Assembly (NCBI GenBank): GCA_035532215.1
Contig: DATKRK010000214.1
Span: 1-27,097 of the forward strand
Origin: JAICIG01 sp035532215
GTDB lineage: Bacteria; Planctomycetota; Planctomycetia; Pirellulales; JAICIG01
Direction: 5' to 3'
DNA: 27,097 bases
Below the pieces are notes generated by a model. That model was not told the origin of the DNA. It was given only the letters and a program-made list of their open reading frames with translations, and did no database searches. Numbering within the stretch: position 1 is the stretch's first letter; every line of letters begins with the position of its first letter. Below are positions 1 to 7,091 of the stretch, piece by piece. The translations under genes and the position numbers were made by a program.

Positions 1-2
1 CA

Positions 3-71
3 ACGTCCTTCAGTCTAGCGGCGCAGCAGAAGGAGACGAAAAACAAGACGCCTTTAGAAACGCGCGCCTGA
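3..71 (+). CDS. C-terminal tail of an upstream gene (partial, unidentified)
   Basis: The third forward frame is open from the window edge and stops with TGA at 69-71. It gives about 22 residues rich in Lys, Thr and Ala, and the third codon positions are mostly G or C, as in genes of this window. In CRISPR-Cas loci with a Cas4-Cas1 fusion the gene immediately upstream is normally an interference (effector) gene, so this could be its last codons, but the fragment is too short to identify. The second forward frame is also open, up to a TGA at 203-205 that overlaps the cas4-cas1 ATG, but its codon use is poorer. Either frame could be the real one. Confidence 0.25.
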   Translation, partial: TSFSLAAQQKETKNKTPLETRA

Positions 72-201
72 AGGAAGGAAAGCCTTTGGAGTGGCTCTCC
101 TCACACGACCGAAATTGGCCCTGTTTCCAAGATCGGTCCCACCCCGACCATAAACCTCGAACCTTCGCCCCTGGAACTTGGAACCCGGAACTTAAATCCC
201 G

Positions 202-2121
202 ATGAGCGCCGACGACTCCCCCGACTATCTGCCGGCACGGATGCTCAACGAGTTCGTCTATTGCCCGCGGCTGTTCTATTACGAATGGGTCGAAGGGGTG
301 TTCGTCGATAACCGCGAGACGGTCGAGGGCTCGCTGCGGCACGAGAAGCTGGACGGCAAGCAAGACGCGCTGGCCGCGGCCGAGGCGGCGGAAGCCTCGG
401 GCGACACGATTCATTCGCGCTCGGTCACGCTGTCGAGCGAAGAGCACCGGCTGATCGCCAAAATGGACCTGGTCGAGGGCGAGGCCGGCCTTGTTTCGCC
501 GGTCGATTACAAACGCGGCAGCCCGCGGCAGAACGAGCGCGAGGGGACGCTCGTCGCCTGGGACACCGACCGGGTGCAGCTTGCCGTGCAGGCACTGGTG
601 CTGCGCGACAACGGTTATCGTTGCGAGGAAGGCGTGATTTATTACGTCGCGACCAAGCAGCGCGTCCGAGTGCCGATCGACGATGCACTGGTCGCCGAAA
701 CGCTCGAGGCGCTTTCGGCCGCGCGCCTCACGGCGCAAAGCGGACGGCTGCCGCCTCCGTTGGCCGACAGCCCCAAGTGCCCGCGTTGCTCGTTGGTCGG
801 TATTTGCCTGCCGGACGAAACGCGCGCGGCGGCCGAATCGCCGGCATTGCGGCACGGGTCTTCGCCAAACGGTTCGTCGCAACGCGGCTCCTCGCTACAC
901 AATGGCAATGGTCGCCGGCAGCAAACGTTGTTCGAAGTCGACGAGCCGCGGCAGGCCGTGGTCGGCGTCGGCGCCGTGGAGGAAGAAGTCCGCCGCCTGG
1001 CGCCGGCCCGCGACGACTTGCGGCCGTTGTATCTGAACACGCAGGGGCTGCGTGTCGGCAAGAGCGGCGCCGTGCTGAAGGTTCACGAGAAAGACAAGCT
1101 CGTGCAGGAGGTGCGGCTGGGCGAAATCTGCCAGTTGAACGTATTCGGCAACATTCAGCTTACGACGCAGGCCGTGCAGTCGCTGTGCGAGGCCGAGGTG
1201 CCGGTCGCTTACTTCTCGATGGGCGGCTGGTTCTATGGCGTCACGCACGGGCTGGGTGTGAAGAACATTTACCTGCGTCGCGAGCAGTTCCGCCTGGCCG
1301 ACGTGCCGGGCTTTTGCTTGCGGCTCGCCCGGGCGCTGGTGGCCGGCAAAATCCGCAACCAGCGCACCATGTTGCAGCGGAACCACGTCGAACCGCCGCC
1401 GGCGGTCTTGGCCCAGATGAAGTGCATGGCCGAAGATGCCGAGCGGGCCGAGGCGTTCGACCAACTGCTCGGCATCGAAGGCAACGCGGCGCGGGTTTAC
1501 TTCGCCAACTTCGCGGGCATGATCAAGTCGGATGGCGACGGGATCGGCGGCTTGGACGAAAGCGACTTGACCGGCGAAGGCGATGCGAGCGAAGGAGGAA
1601 GCGATGCGGTCGCATGCCGGCGCCGAGACGGCAGCCAGCGGTCGCCGTTCACGTTCGATTTCGTGAATCGCAATCGCCGTCCGCCGCGCGACGCGGTGAA
1701 CGCGCTGTTGTCGCTCGCCTACAGCGTGCTGGCCAAGGATTTGACGATCGTCAGCCACACCGTCGGCTTCGATCCGTACCTGGGATTCTATCACCAACCG
1801 CGGTTCGGCCGGGCAGCATTGGCCTTGGACCTGATGGAACCGTTCCGGCCGCTGGTGGCCGACTCGGCGGTGCTGTCGGCGATCAACACGCGGATGGTCT
1901 CGTCACGCGACTTCGTGCAAGTCGGGCCGGCAGTCGCGCTCAAGCCGGACGGCCGCAAGGCGTTTTTCCGGGCTTACGAACAGCGGATGGACACGCTGGT
2001 CACGCATCCCTTGTTCGGCTATCGTGTCAACTACCGGCGGATTATTGAGATTCAGGCTCGTTTGCTCGAGAGAGTGCTGCGCGGCGAGTTGAACACATAC
2101 CCTGTGTTTACGACGCGATGA
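202..2121 (+). CDS. cas4-cas1: CRISPR-associated Cas4-Cas1 fusion protein
   Basis: This is a spacer-acquisition protein that joins the Cas4 nuclease, which selects and trims PAM-containing prespacers, to the Cas1 integrase. Cas4 covers about residues 1-206. It has the four iron-sulfur cysteines C21, C193, C196 and C202 (CPRLFYYEW at the N-terminus, CPRCSLVGIC at the C-terminus) and the RecB-type nuclease residues H47, D89, D102 and K104 (VDYKRG), followed by a QLAVQAL helix. A low-complexity linker (207-272) leads into Cas1 (about 274-639). Probable Cas1 metal ligands are E426 (GIEGNAARVYF), H531 (GFYHQPRFG) and D543/E546 (LDLMEPFRP). An unusual Gly/Asp/Ser-rich insertion lies at about residues 443-480. 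At 639 residues the fusion is complete. The ATG at 202 is preceded by no strong ribosome binding site. Such fusions are known in subtypes I-G (I-U) and V-B; the neighbouring repeat favours I-G. It lies just upstream of the array on the same strand. Confidence 0.97.
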   Translation: MSADDSPDYLPARMLNEFVYCPRLFYYEWVEGVFVDNRETVEGSLRHEKLDGKQDALAAAEAAEASGDTIHSRSVTLSSEEHRLIAKMDLVEGEAGLVSPVDYKRGSPRQNEREGTLVAWDTDRVQLAVQALVLRDNGYRCEEGVIYYVATKQRVRVPIDDALVAETLEALSAARLTAQSGRLPPPLADSPKCPRCSLVGICLPDETRAAAESPALRHGSSPNGSSQRGSSLHNGNGRRQQTLFEVDEPRQAVVGVGAVEEEVRRLAPARDDLRPLYLNTQGLRVGKSGAVLKVHEKDKLVQEVRLGEICQLNVFGNIQLTTQAVQSLCEAEVPVAYFSMGGWFYGVTHGLGVKNIYLRREQFRLADVPGFCLRLARALVAGKIRNQRTMLQRNHVEPPPAVLAQMKCMAEDAERAEAFDQLLGIEGNAARVYFANFAGMIKSDGDGIGGLDESDLTGEGDASEGGSDAVACRRRDGSQRSPFTFDFVNRNRRPPRDAVNALLSLAYSVLAKDLTIVSHTVGFDPYLGFYHQPRFGRAALALDLMEPFRPLVADSAVLSAINTRMVSSRDFVQVGPAVALKPDGRKAFFRAYEQRMDTLVTHPLFGYRVNYRRIIEIQARLLERVLRGELNTYPVFTTR

Positions 2122-2279
2122 CCGAGCATAGGCGAGATGCGCCGACAGATTGCTATTGGCTAGTTGAGGGGGCGATTTGGCTGTTTCCTCTGCCGCGAGC
2201 GGCGAGGTGCGACGAATACTCCGGGCGCCGCTCGCGGCGCGCAATCCCTTGCTGTGGAAGGAGGTTGCGAGGTAGATGA
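2118..2279 (+). pseudogene. 53-codon ORF in the cas2 position, possible cas2 remnant
   Basis: An ATG overlaps the cas1 stop as ATGA and opens a frame of 53 codons that ends at TGA 2277-2279. The overlap is the arrangement normally seen between cas1 and cas2. The first residues (MTEHRRDAPTDCYWLV) could be the start of a Cas2 ferredoxin-like strand, but the next residues lack the YDI and VQxSVF motifs and the end is Arg/Cys-rich. The frame runs through a strong inverted repeat, so its second half is not protein-like. A cas2 start fused to leader DNA by deletion is one reading. A chance ORF in the leader is the other. Confidence 0.2.
2192..2238. repeat. 13-bp perfect inverted repeat between cas1 and the array
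   Basis: GCCGCGAGCGGCG at 2192-2204 is the exact reverse complement of CGCCGCTCGCGGC at 2226-2238, with a 21-nt loop. It lies in the cas1-array interval, so it could be a transcription terminator for cas1, a binding site in the leader, or a small mobile palindrome like others in this window. There is no T-run after it. Confidence 0.6.
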
Positions 2280-2370
2280 TTCGAGGAGTTCACAGACAAG
2301 TTCAAGCGAGTTCCCGCCGCTCGCAATACGCCCCGTTGCTCCTTGTCAAATCCGGAGTTAGATTGGCGGC
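2280..2370 (+). promoter_or_regulatory. Putative CRISPR leader
   Basis: These 91 bases lie between the last readable ORF downstream of cas1 and the first repeat. The position next to the adaptation gene, and the repeat ending in ATTGAAGC when read on the plus strand, both suggest that transcription and spacer integration start here. Both outermost repeats are identical to the consensus, so repeat decay does not tell the leader end from the trailer end. I see no unambiguous promoter boxes. Confidence 0.35.
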
Positions 2371-4503
2371 CTTTCCGCGGTTGAATGACCGCGGCCCCAT
2401 TGAAGCCGAATCAAAGTGCAAGCCTGCATCAGAGCGCCGAGACCTTTCCGCGGTTGAATGACCGCGGCCCCATTGAAGCGGCTTGCACCCTCAGACCGTC
2501 GCCGCGCTGATCGACCTTTCCGCGGTTGAATGACCGCGGCCCCATTGAAGCCAGGAGTGCGCGAAGCAATCCGACGGATGGCTCGGCCTTTCCGCGGTTG
2601 AATGACCGCGGCCCCATTGAAGCGCGCGCTTCGAGGTAATCGCGGAAGCCAGCTCGAAGCTTTCCGCGGTTGAATGACCGCGGCCCCATTGAAGCAACTT
2701 TCAGGACTCACGGGGGTGGACCCAATTGTCGCCTTTCCGCGGTTGAATGACCGCGGCCCCATTGAAGCGCTCAGTCTTCGGTAGCAGCCCGGATTCGGCC
2801 AACACTTTCCGCGGTTGAATGACCGCGGCCCCATTGAAGCAGCAGCTCGCGGAACAGGTGCCGCAAGCTGAGCAGTCTTTCCGCGGTTGAATGACCGCGG
2901 CCCCATTGAAGCCTGATGCGCGCATGGTACAGCGTCAGCCCAACGGACCCTTTCCGCGGTTGAATGACCGCGGCCCCATTGAAGCACGCGGTAGTTGATC
3001 GACAGCGCCGCCGCGGCGAAGCTTTCCGCGGTTGAATGACCGCGGCCCCATTGAAGCGGGCCGCCCGGCGGTGGCGGCCGCTCGCGTATTGCCCTTTCCG
3101 CGGTTGAATGACCGCGGCCCCATTGAAGCTTGCGAGTCAATAGGCACAATCGTCTTTTTTCGAAAACTTTCCGCGGTTGAATGACCGCGGCCCCATTGAA
3201 GCCGCAGCTCCAGTTGCGACAGCAGCTTGATATTCGGCTTTCCGCGGTTGAATGACCGCGGCCCCATTGAAGCAATAGCGCCGGCAAAGGAGGGACCGTG
3301 GGATCGCTGCTTTCCGCGGTTGAATGACCGCGGCCCCATTGAAGCGTTCGTCAGACTGGCAAGCCCGACCTACGGAATCGCCTTTCCGCGGTTGAATGAC
3401 CGCGGCCCCATTGAAGCCTGAGCGTGGCAACGGCGGTCTCGGCCGGTGCCATCTTTCCGCGGTTGAATGACCGCGGCCCCATTGAAGCACTCATGCACGT
3501 ATTGTATCTTCCGTCGTCGGTCGGCTTTCCGCGGTTGAATGACCGCGGCCCCATTGAAGCCAAATCGGTGGCCGTGCCTTTACCCAGACCATTGAGCTTT
3601 CCGCGGTTGAATGACCGCGGCCCCATTGAAGCCTAGAATGTCGTGGACGGGGGTCTTCTAGACGGTATCTTTCCGCGGTTGAATGACCGCGGCCCCATTG
3701 AAGCCACTGACTGAGGATCGATTCGCGTAGTTCGTCAGCACCTTTCCGCGGTTGAATGACCGCGGCCCCATTGAAGCCTTTAGCGATTTAAGGGTTCCGA
3801 CGCGTTTAAGGTGCTTTCCGCGGTTGAATGACCGCGGCCCCATTGAAGCGCGGCTGGGTCTGAACCTGCCCAACGACGCGACGACTTTCCGCGGTTGAAT
3901 GACCGCGGCCCCATTGAAGCTGGTCTCCAGATTGATGAGGTTGCGGTAAGCTTGGATCTTTCCGCGGTTGAATGACCGCGGCCCCATTGAAGCGCGTTCG
4001 GCCCCTATGCCCGCTACGGGATCATCATCTTTCCGCGGTTGAATGACCGCGGCCCCATTGAAGCGGCACGCCGCCCTACGCGGTCGGGGCTTCGAGCCTG
4101 GCTTTCCGCGGTTGAATGACCGCGGCCCCATTGAAGCGATATCGTCTTGGGTGTAGACCCACAGTCGCAGGCCGAGCTTTCCGCGGTTGAATGACCGCGG
4201 CCCCATTGAAGCTGCATGCCGCAGAGTCTAGCCAAGGCATGGCTTGCACCTTTCCGCGGTTGAATGACCGCGGCCCCATTGAAGCCCGGCATCGAAGGCT
4301 TCGGCATCGGCCTGGAGCGCGCCCTTTCCGCGGTTGAATGACCGCGGCCCCATTGAAGCTCACGGGCAGCACGATCGCCCGGAGCGCGAAGTTGCTTTCC
4401 GCGGTTGAATGACCGCGGCCCCATTGAAGCTCGGGTGAAGCAGTCTTGCAGGCTGGCGGCAAGTGGTCTTTCCGCGGTTGAATGACCGCGGCCCCATTGA
4501 AGC
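2371..4503 (+). CRISPR. CRISPR array, 30 repeats and 29 spacers, probable subtype I-G
   Basis: A 36-bp repeat begins CTTTCCGCGG and ends CCCCATTGAAGC. It occurs 30 times without any visible substitution, starting at 2371, 2444, 2516, 2588, 2660, 2733, 2805, 2877, 2950, 3022, 3094, 3167, 3238, 3310, 3382, 3453, 3525, 3597, 3669, 3742, 3814, 3885, 3958, 4029, 4102, 4177, 4250, 4324, 4395 and 4468. Spacers are 35-39 bp, mostly 36-37, and all differ. Each repeat can fold a 7-bp stem (CCGCGGT/ACCGCGG) with a 6-nt loop, the kind of hairpin cut by Cas6-type nucleases. ATTGAAGC after the stem resembles the 8-nt 5' handle of type I crRNAs (ATTGAAAC/G family), which favours plus-strand transcription. 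The perfect repeats suggest a young or active array. Confidence 0.98.
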
Positions 4504-4592
4504 CCGCCCTCAATCGGATGCAGCGGGGCGGAACTTGGCACCACTTGGAGCGGATCGCAGTTTTTAGTCGTTTTGTTTGTAACCTTTTGCCG
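4504..4592. other. Trailer region after the array
   Basis: The last repeat is followed directly by non-repeat sequence with an AT-richer patch (TTTTTAGTCGTTTTGTTTG at about 4560-4579). No degenerate repeat or gene is visible. The T-rich patch could help end the pre-crRNA, but there is no hairpin other than that of the last repeat. Confidence 0.4.
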
Positions 4593-4937
4593 TTACGGGC
4601 TGTTGACAGCTCCGGCCTGCTCCCCGGCGATGATTCGCATCATCTCGTCGAAAGCTCGCTTGCAACGTTGGGGATCCCAGAACTCAAGCGTGTAGCCGCG
4701 CGGGGCTGAGCGGTCGGGCTTCTTGTAAACCGTTCGATTGGCCGTCGGGGCGCTCGAAATTCGCCGCCAGCCCCAGCCACCGAGCCGCTTAGCGACGATC
4801 CACTGCATGACTTTGCGCTGCTCGTGATCGGGAACTCGCTTGACGCCGGCGGCGTAGCTTGCGATGCCCTCCCTGCTCGTCGCAAGGCGACGTGAGAAAT
4901 CGTAATTTGAAGTGGCGATGTAGGAATAAATTGTCAT
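4593..4937 (-). CDS. Hypothetical protein, 114 aa
   Basis: The frame encodes a basic protein with aromatic residues (starts MTIYSYIATSNYDFSRRLAT, ends near AFDEMMRIIAGEQAG). I do not recognise a family. It has no membrane segment or signal peptide. An upstream in-frame ATG at 5003 would add 22 residues of low-quality sequence. The ATG at 4937 is preferred because protein-like sequence starts there, with a GAGG about 11 bases upstream. It is convergent with the CRISPR array and reads toward it. Codon use and composition are compatible with a real gene, but there is no homology evidence. Confidence 0.45.
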   Translation of the reverse strand: MTIYSYIATSNYDFSRRLATSREGIASYAAGVKRVPDHEQRKVMQWIVAKRLGGWGWRRISSAPTANRTVYKKPDRSAPRGYTLEFWDPQRCKRAFDEMMRIIAGEQAGAVNSP

Positions 4938-5313
4938 GCTCGGTGAGCCCTCAAAGACTTTTCCGCCGGTGCGGAGGTGCACTTGCACCGGGGTCGGCGC
5001 CACAGCGGTAACCAGTTGGAATCGTCGGCGGAGCTGTCGACGCAGTAGGAAACGCCGTCGCTTTGCAGCGGCGTGGAGGAATGCAGCCCAAAAAAGCTGA
5101 ATGTCGAACGGCCATATCGCACGAACCTCTGCGTAGCACCTCTGCGTAGCACCTCTGCTGCAGTGGCGTGCTGGCCGCCGGAATTATACTGGCCGCTTCC
5201 GGCAGCTACAAGGTTCGACACGACTGACCCCGTCGACACTATGGCTGTGGAGTCGTCCAAGTTCGGGACGCCTGCTTGCCCTTCACGCCACCGCTGGCAA
5301 CTACAATTGTGGA
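4938..5313. other. Intergenic region, no convincing gene
   Basis: No reading frame here looks like protein. The only structure seen is a short tandem repeat at 5125-5158, listed separately. The region lies between divergently oriented small genes, so promoters for both should be here, but I cannot point to boxes. Confidence 0.5.
5125..5158 (+). repeat. 13-bp tandem repeat, about 2.7 copies
   Basis: The unit ACCTCTGCGTAGC occurs at 5125-5137 and 5138-5150, and partly at 5151-5158. The core CTCTGCGTAGC recurs once more at 6058-6068, about 0.9 kb away. Confidence 0.8.
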
Positions 5314-5640
5314 ATGGACGAGAACCCCTACCAAGCTCCGAGCGAGCACGCCAGCGAGGATCCCGACGCCGGGATAAGGGCTCGACGCAGGCTCTCGCTA
5401 CTTTTCGTCCTGGGGTGCTTGGGCTTGGCAGCGTTTTTCCTCTCAGTCGCCGCCCTCGGAATCGCTGTCTACAGGGACCGCCCGGACAGGCGAGGCGCCG
5501 CTGCGATACTTTGGGCGCTGCTCAACACAGCGACTTGGTGCGTGACGGCATGGGCGACGTGGACAAGGCGGGGACGGCTGAGGAAGATCGCGATCTTCGC
5601 CGACCTGGCCGCTCTGTTGAGCATCGTCGCGATCCAGTGA
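5314..5640 (+). CDS. Small membrane protein with planctomycete NPYQAP N-terminus
   Basis: The protein has 108 residues and begins MDENPYQAPSE. The NPYQAP motif near the start is a recurrent signature of small membrane proteins in planctomycetes. Three hydrophobic stretches, about residues 27-52, 63-82 and 89-107, suggest three membrane helices, with Arg-rich segments between them at 22-26, 54-60 and 84-91. The molecular function is unknown. The ATG at 5314 is the only sensible start. A frame on the same DNA starting at 5073 is longer but not protein-like. The gene stands alone, with repeat-rich DNA on its right. Confidence 0.75.
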   Translation: MDENPYQAPSEHASEDPDAGIRARRRLSLLFVLGCLGLAAFFLSVAALGIAVYRDRPDRRGAAAILWALLNTATWCVTAWATWTRRGRLRKIAIFADLAALLSIVAIQ

Positions 5641-6596
5641 ACAGTCAGACGGCTTCTGTGCTGCCGATGCCGCGGCGGTTCGCCACCGCTCCGACCGCCG
5701 AACTCCGCAGTCGCAACGCCGGCTGACCGCCTTGCCTCGCTCGCTGCCGCGTCGCCAACGCTCCCGTACCGCAAGCCGACCGCGATTCACCCGCGAACGC
5801 AGAAGGCAAGCTGCCGCGCGGGGAGACAGTATATGAGGTCGAAGCGGAGAGCGGGGGTTCCCCAGATTCGAGGGAAAAGCTCCAGCCGGAATACCAAGGT
5901 AGGGGCCTGGCGGCGGGGGGCCTCTGGGTGGCCGGTCTAGCGGATTTCGTGTCGTTGCATTCCAGCAATCCCTCGCGTTTCCATAGCGATGAGTGCGTAC
6001 TCTTGCACGCTACGCACCTTACCTGCCTTACAGTGAGGTGAGGTGTGGCACGGTATGCTCTGCGTAGCTTACGCTGGGACGGACACTGTTAGCACTCGGC
6101 CGCGTAGCAAAGTAGCACGCTTCCTACGTTCGCTACTGTGTCGCGTATGTGTAACTCTTCGCACGCGCGTCTCGGCCGGCGGGTGGTGATTTGAAACTGG
6201 CCGCGCGGTTCGGCGTTCTGGCGAACCGACTTGCAGCGCGGCCCACGGCTTGCTCGCGTGCGCGTGCGTGCGCGACTGCTCGCACGCGTCTCGGCCGACG
6301 GGTGGATCGATGGCCGGTTTCTGGCCGCGATGCTGGCCAGCTTCTGATCGGCGATCGCTCGGCGCCACGGTCGGCGCGACGCGCTAAGAAGTTTTTTCGG
6401 ATTCGCGATTAATGGGCTCCCAACGCACGCACGCGCGGCCGCGCGATCAATGAGCCGCTCGAAGAACACACGAAACTGGCCGCGGCGCGCGGCTTGCAAC
6501 CGGGCTTTCGCGGCTCGGCCGAACTCGGCCCGCCGAGCTAACCCGCCTCGGGCGACTCCGAGGGGGAACACTACAGGCCGACGAAGGAGAACGATT
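5641..6596. other. 956-bp repeat-rich interval without a convincing gene
   Basis: A plus-strand frame is open from about 5729 to 6042 (stop TGA) but has no ATG and no ribosome binding site, so it may be a decayed gene. From about 6000 onward there are several GCGTAGC/CTACGC words, two diverged direct repeats (6161-6186 and 6282-6305) and a 20-bp alternating pyrimidine-purine tract (6255-6274). A small hairpin (CCTCGG/CCGAGG, 6546-6563) lies shortly before the next gene. No tRNA or rRNA is recognisable. Confidence 0.5.
6161..6305. repeat. Pair of diverged direct repeats
   Basis: GCACGCG, then TCTCGGCCG, then CGGGTGG occurs at 6161-6186 and again at 6282-6305 with one 2-base insertion and one change. 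A second shared word, GAAACTGGCCGCG, is found at 6193-6205 and 6472-6484. The two pairs suggest an old duplication of about 120-280 bp upstream of the 6597 gene. Confidence 0.55.
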
Positions 6597-6812
6597 ATGG
6601 CTACCGTGCCCGCCCCCGCCGTCAACGCTGCCGACTACACGACCCTCGATCAGATCGTCGCCGCAGTAGCGGCAGGCAAGCTCAACGTCGATACAGCGTC
6701 GGCTTTGCTCGCCAGGCTTTACTTCGGCCTCTACTGGCGCGTCTCGGAATTCAACGTGGCCTCGGCCGACAGCCGCTTCACGCCGGCTCCGCAGGCGGCT
6801 CGTCGTCGATGA
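6597..6812 (+). CDS. Hypothetical small protein, 71 aa
   Basis: A strong ribosome binding site (AAGGAGA, about 6584-6590) stands 6 bases before ATG 6597. The protein begins MATVPAPAVNAADYTTLDQ. Its middle (DQIVAAVAAGKLNVDTASALLARLYF) looks like two amphipathic helices, and the end is Ala/Pro/Arg-rich. It has no signal peptide and no recognised family. The longer frame from 6450 lacks a ribosome binding site and is Arg-rich, so it is rejected. The last 35 bases overlap the 3' end of an opposite-strand frame. Confidence 0.55.
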   Translation: MATVPAPAVNAADYTTLDQIVAAVAAGKLNVDTASALLARLYFGLYWRVSEFNVASADSRFTPAPQAARRR

Positions 6813-6993
6813 GTGCGAGGATGCGCTCGCGTATCGCGTCGGAGAGCGACGGCCACGCGTCGATCAGGCGAGCGAGGCGGCTGTCGAAATCGGCCTGCCG
6901 ATCGCCGAGTGAGCCAGAAAGTGAGCGGTTTTCAGGTGGAGGTGGTGTTTTTCCCGAAGAACTCGCACAATGTTCTGATCGAGTATTGACCAA
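6778..6993 (-). pseudogene. Short frame with Pro-rich start and AWPSLSDAIRERILALI end, possible gene remnant
   Basis: The frame encodes 71 residues. The last 35 (ARLIDAWPSLSDAIRERILA and following) form a well-defined amphipathic helix pair. I recall this type of AWPxLxxxIRxxILA ending on longer planctomycete proteins, including some annotated as integrases. The first half is low-complexity and there is no ribosome binding site before its ATG. It may therefore be the surviving 3' end of a larger gene whose 5' part was lost before 7000. The family link is from memory and not tested. Confidence 0.3.
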
Positions 6994-7091
6994 CTCGATT
7001 TTTCGGCCCGCTGACTTTATCCCTTGCTTGCCGGGCAGTTATCATGGCGCCAGGCGGGCAAGGCGGAATGGTTGATCGCGGAGATCGCACC

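Noticed and set aside
10..882. 290-residue minus-strand frame over the start of cas4-cas1
   Set aside because: It is antisense to a clearly conserved gene and has the Arg-rich composition of a shadow frame.
202..4503. Assignment to type V-B because of the Cas4-Cas1 fusion
   Set aside because: V-B also has such fusions, but the repeat with a central 7-bp hairpin and ATTGAAGC end fits type I better, and no Cas12b is visible. It is not fully excluded because the effector genes are outside the window.
2358..4544. Long frames across the array on both strands, giving repeated peptides such as FNGAAVIQPRK and SMGPRSFNRGK
   Set aside because: The repeat has no stop codon in several frames and repeat plus spacer is often 72 bases, so frames stay open. 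They are translations of CRISPR repeats, not proteins.
5645..5968. 107-residue minus-strand frame in the gene-poor interval
   Set aside because: It has low-complexity composition, no ribosome binding site and no recognisable motif.
6255..6274. Possible replication origin or Z-DNA regulatory site
   Set aside because: Alternating bases alone are weak evidence; there are no DnaA boxes or AT-rich unwinding region nearby.
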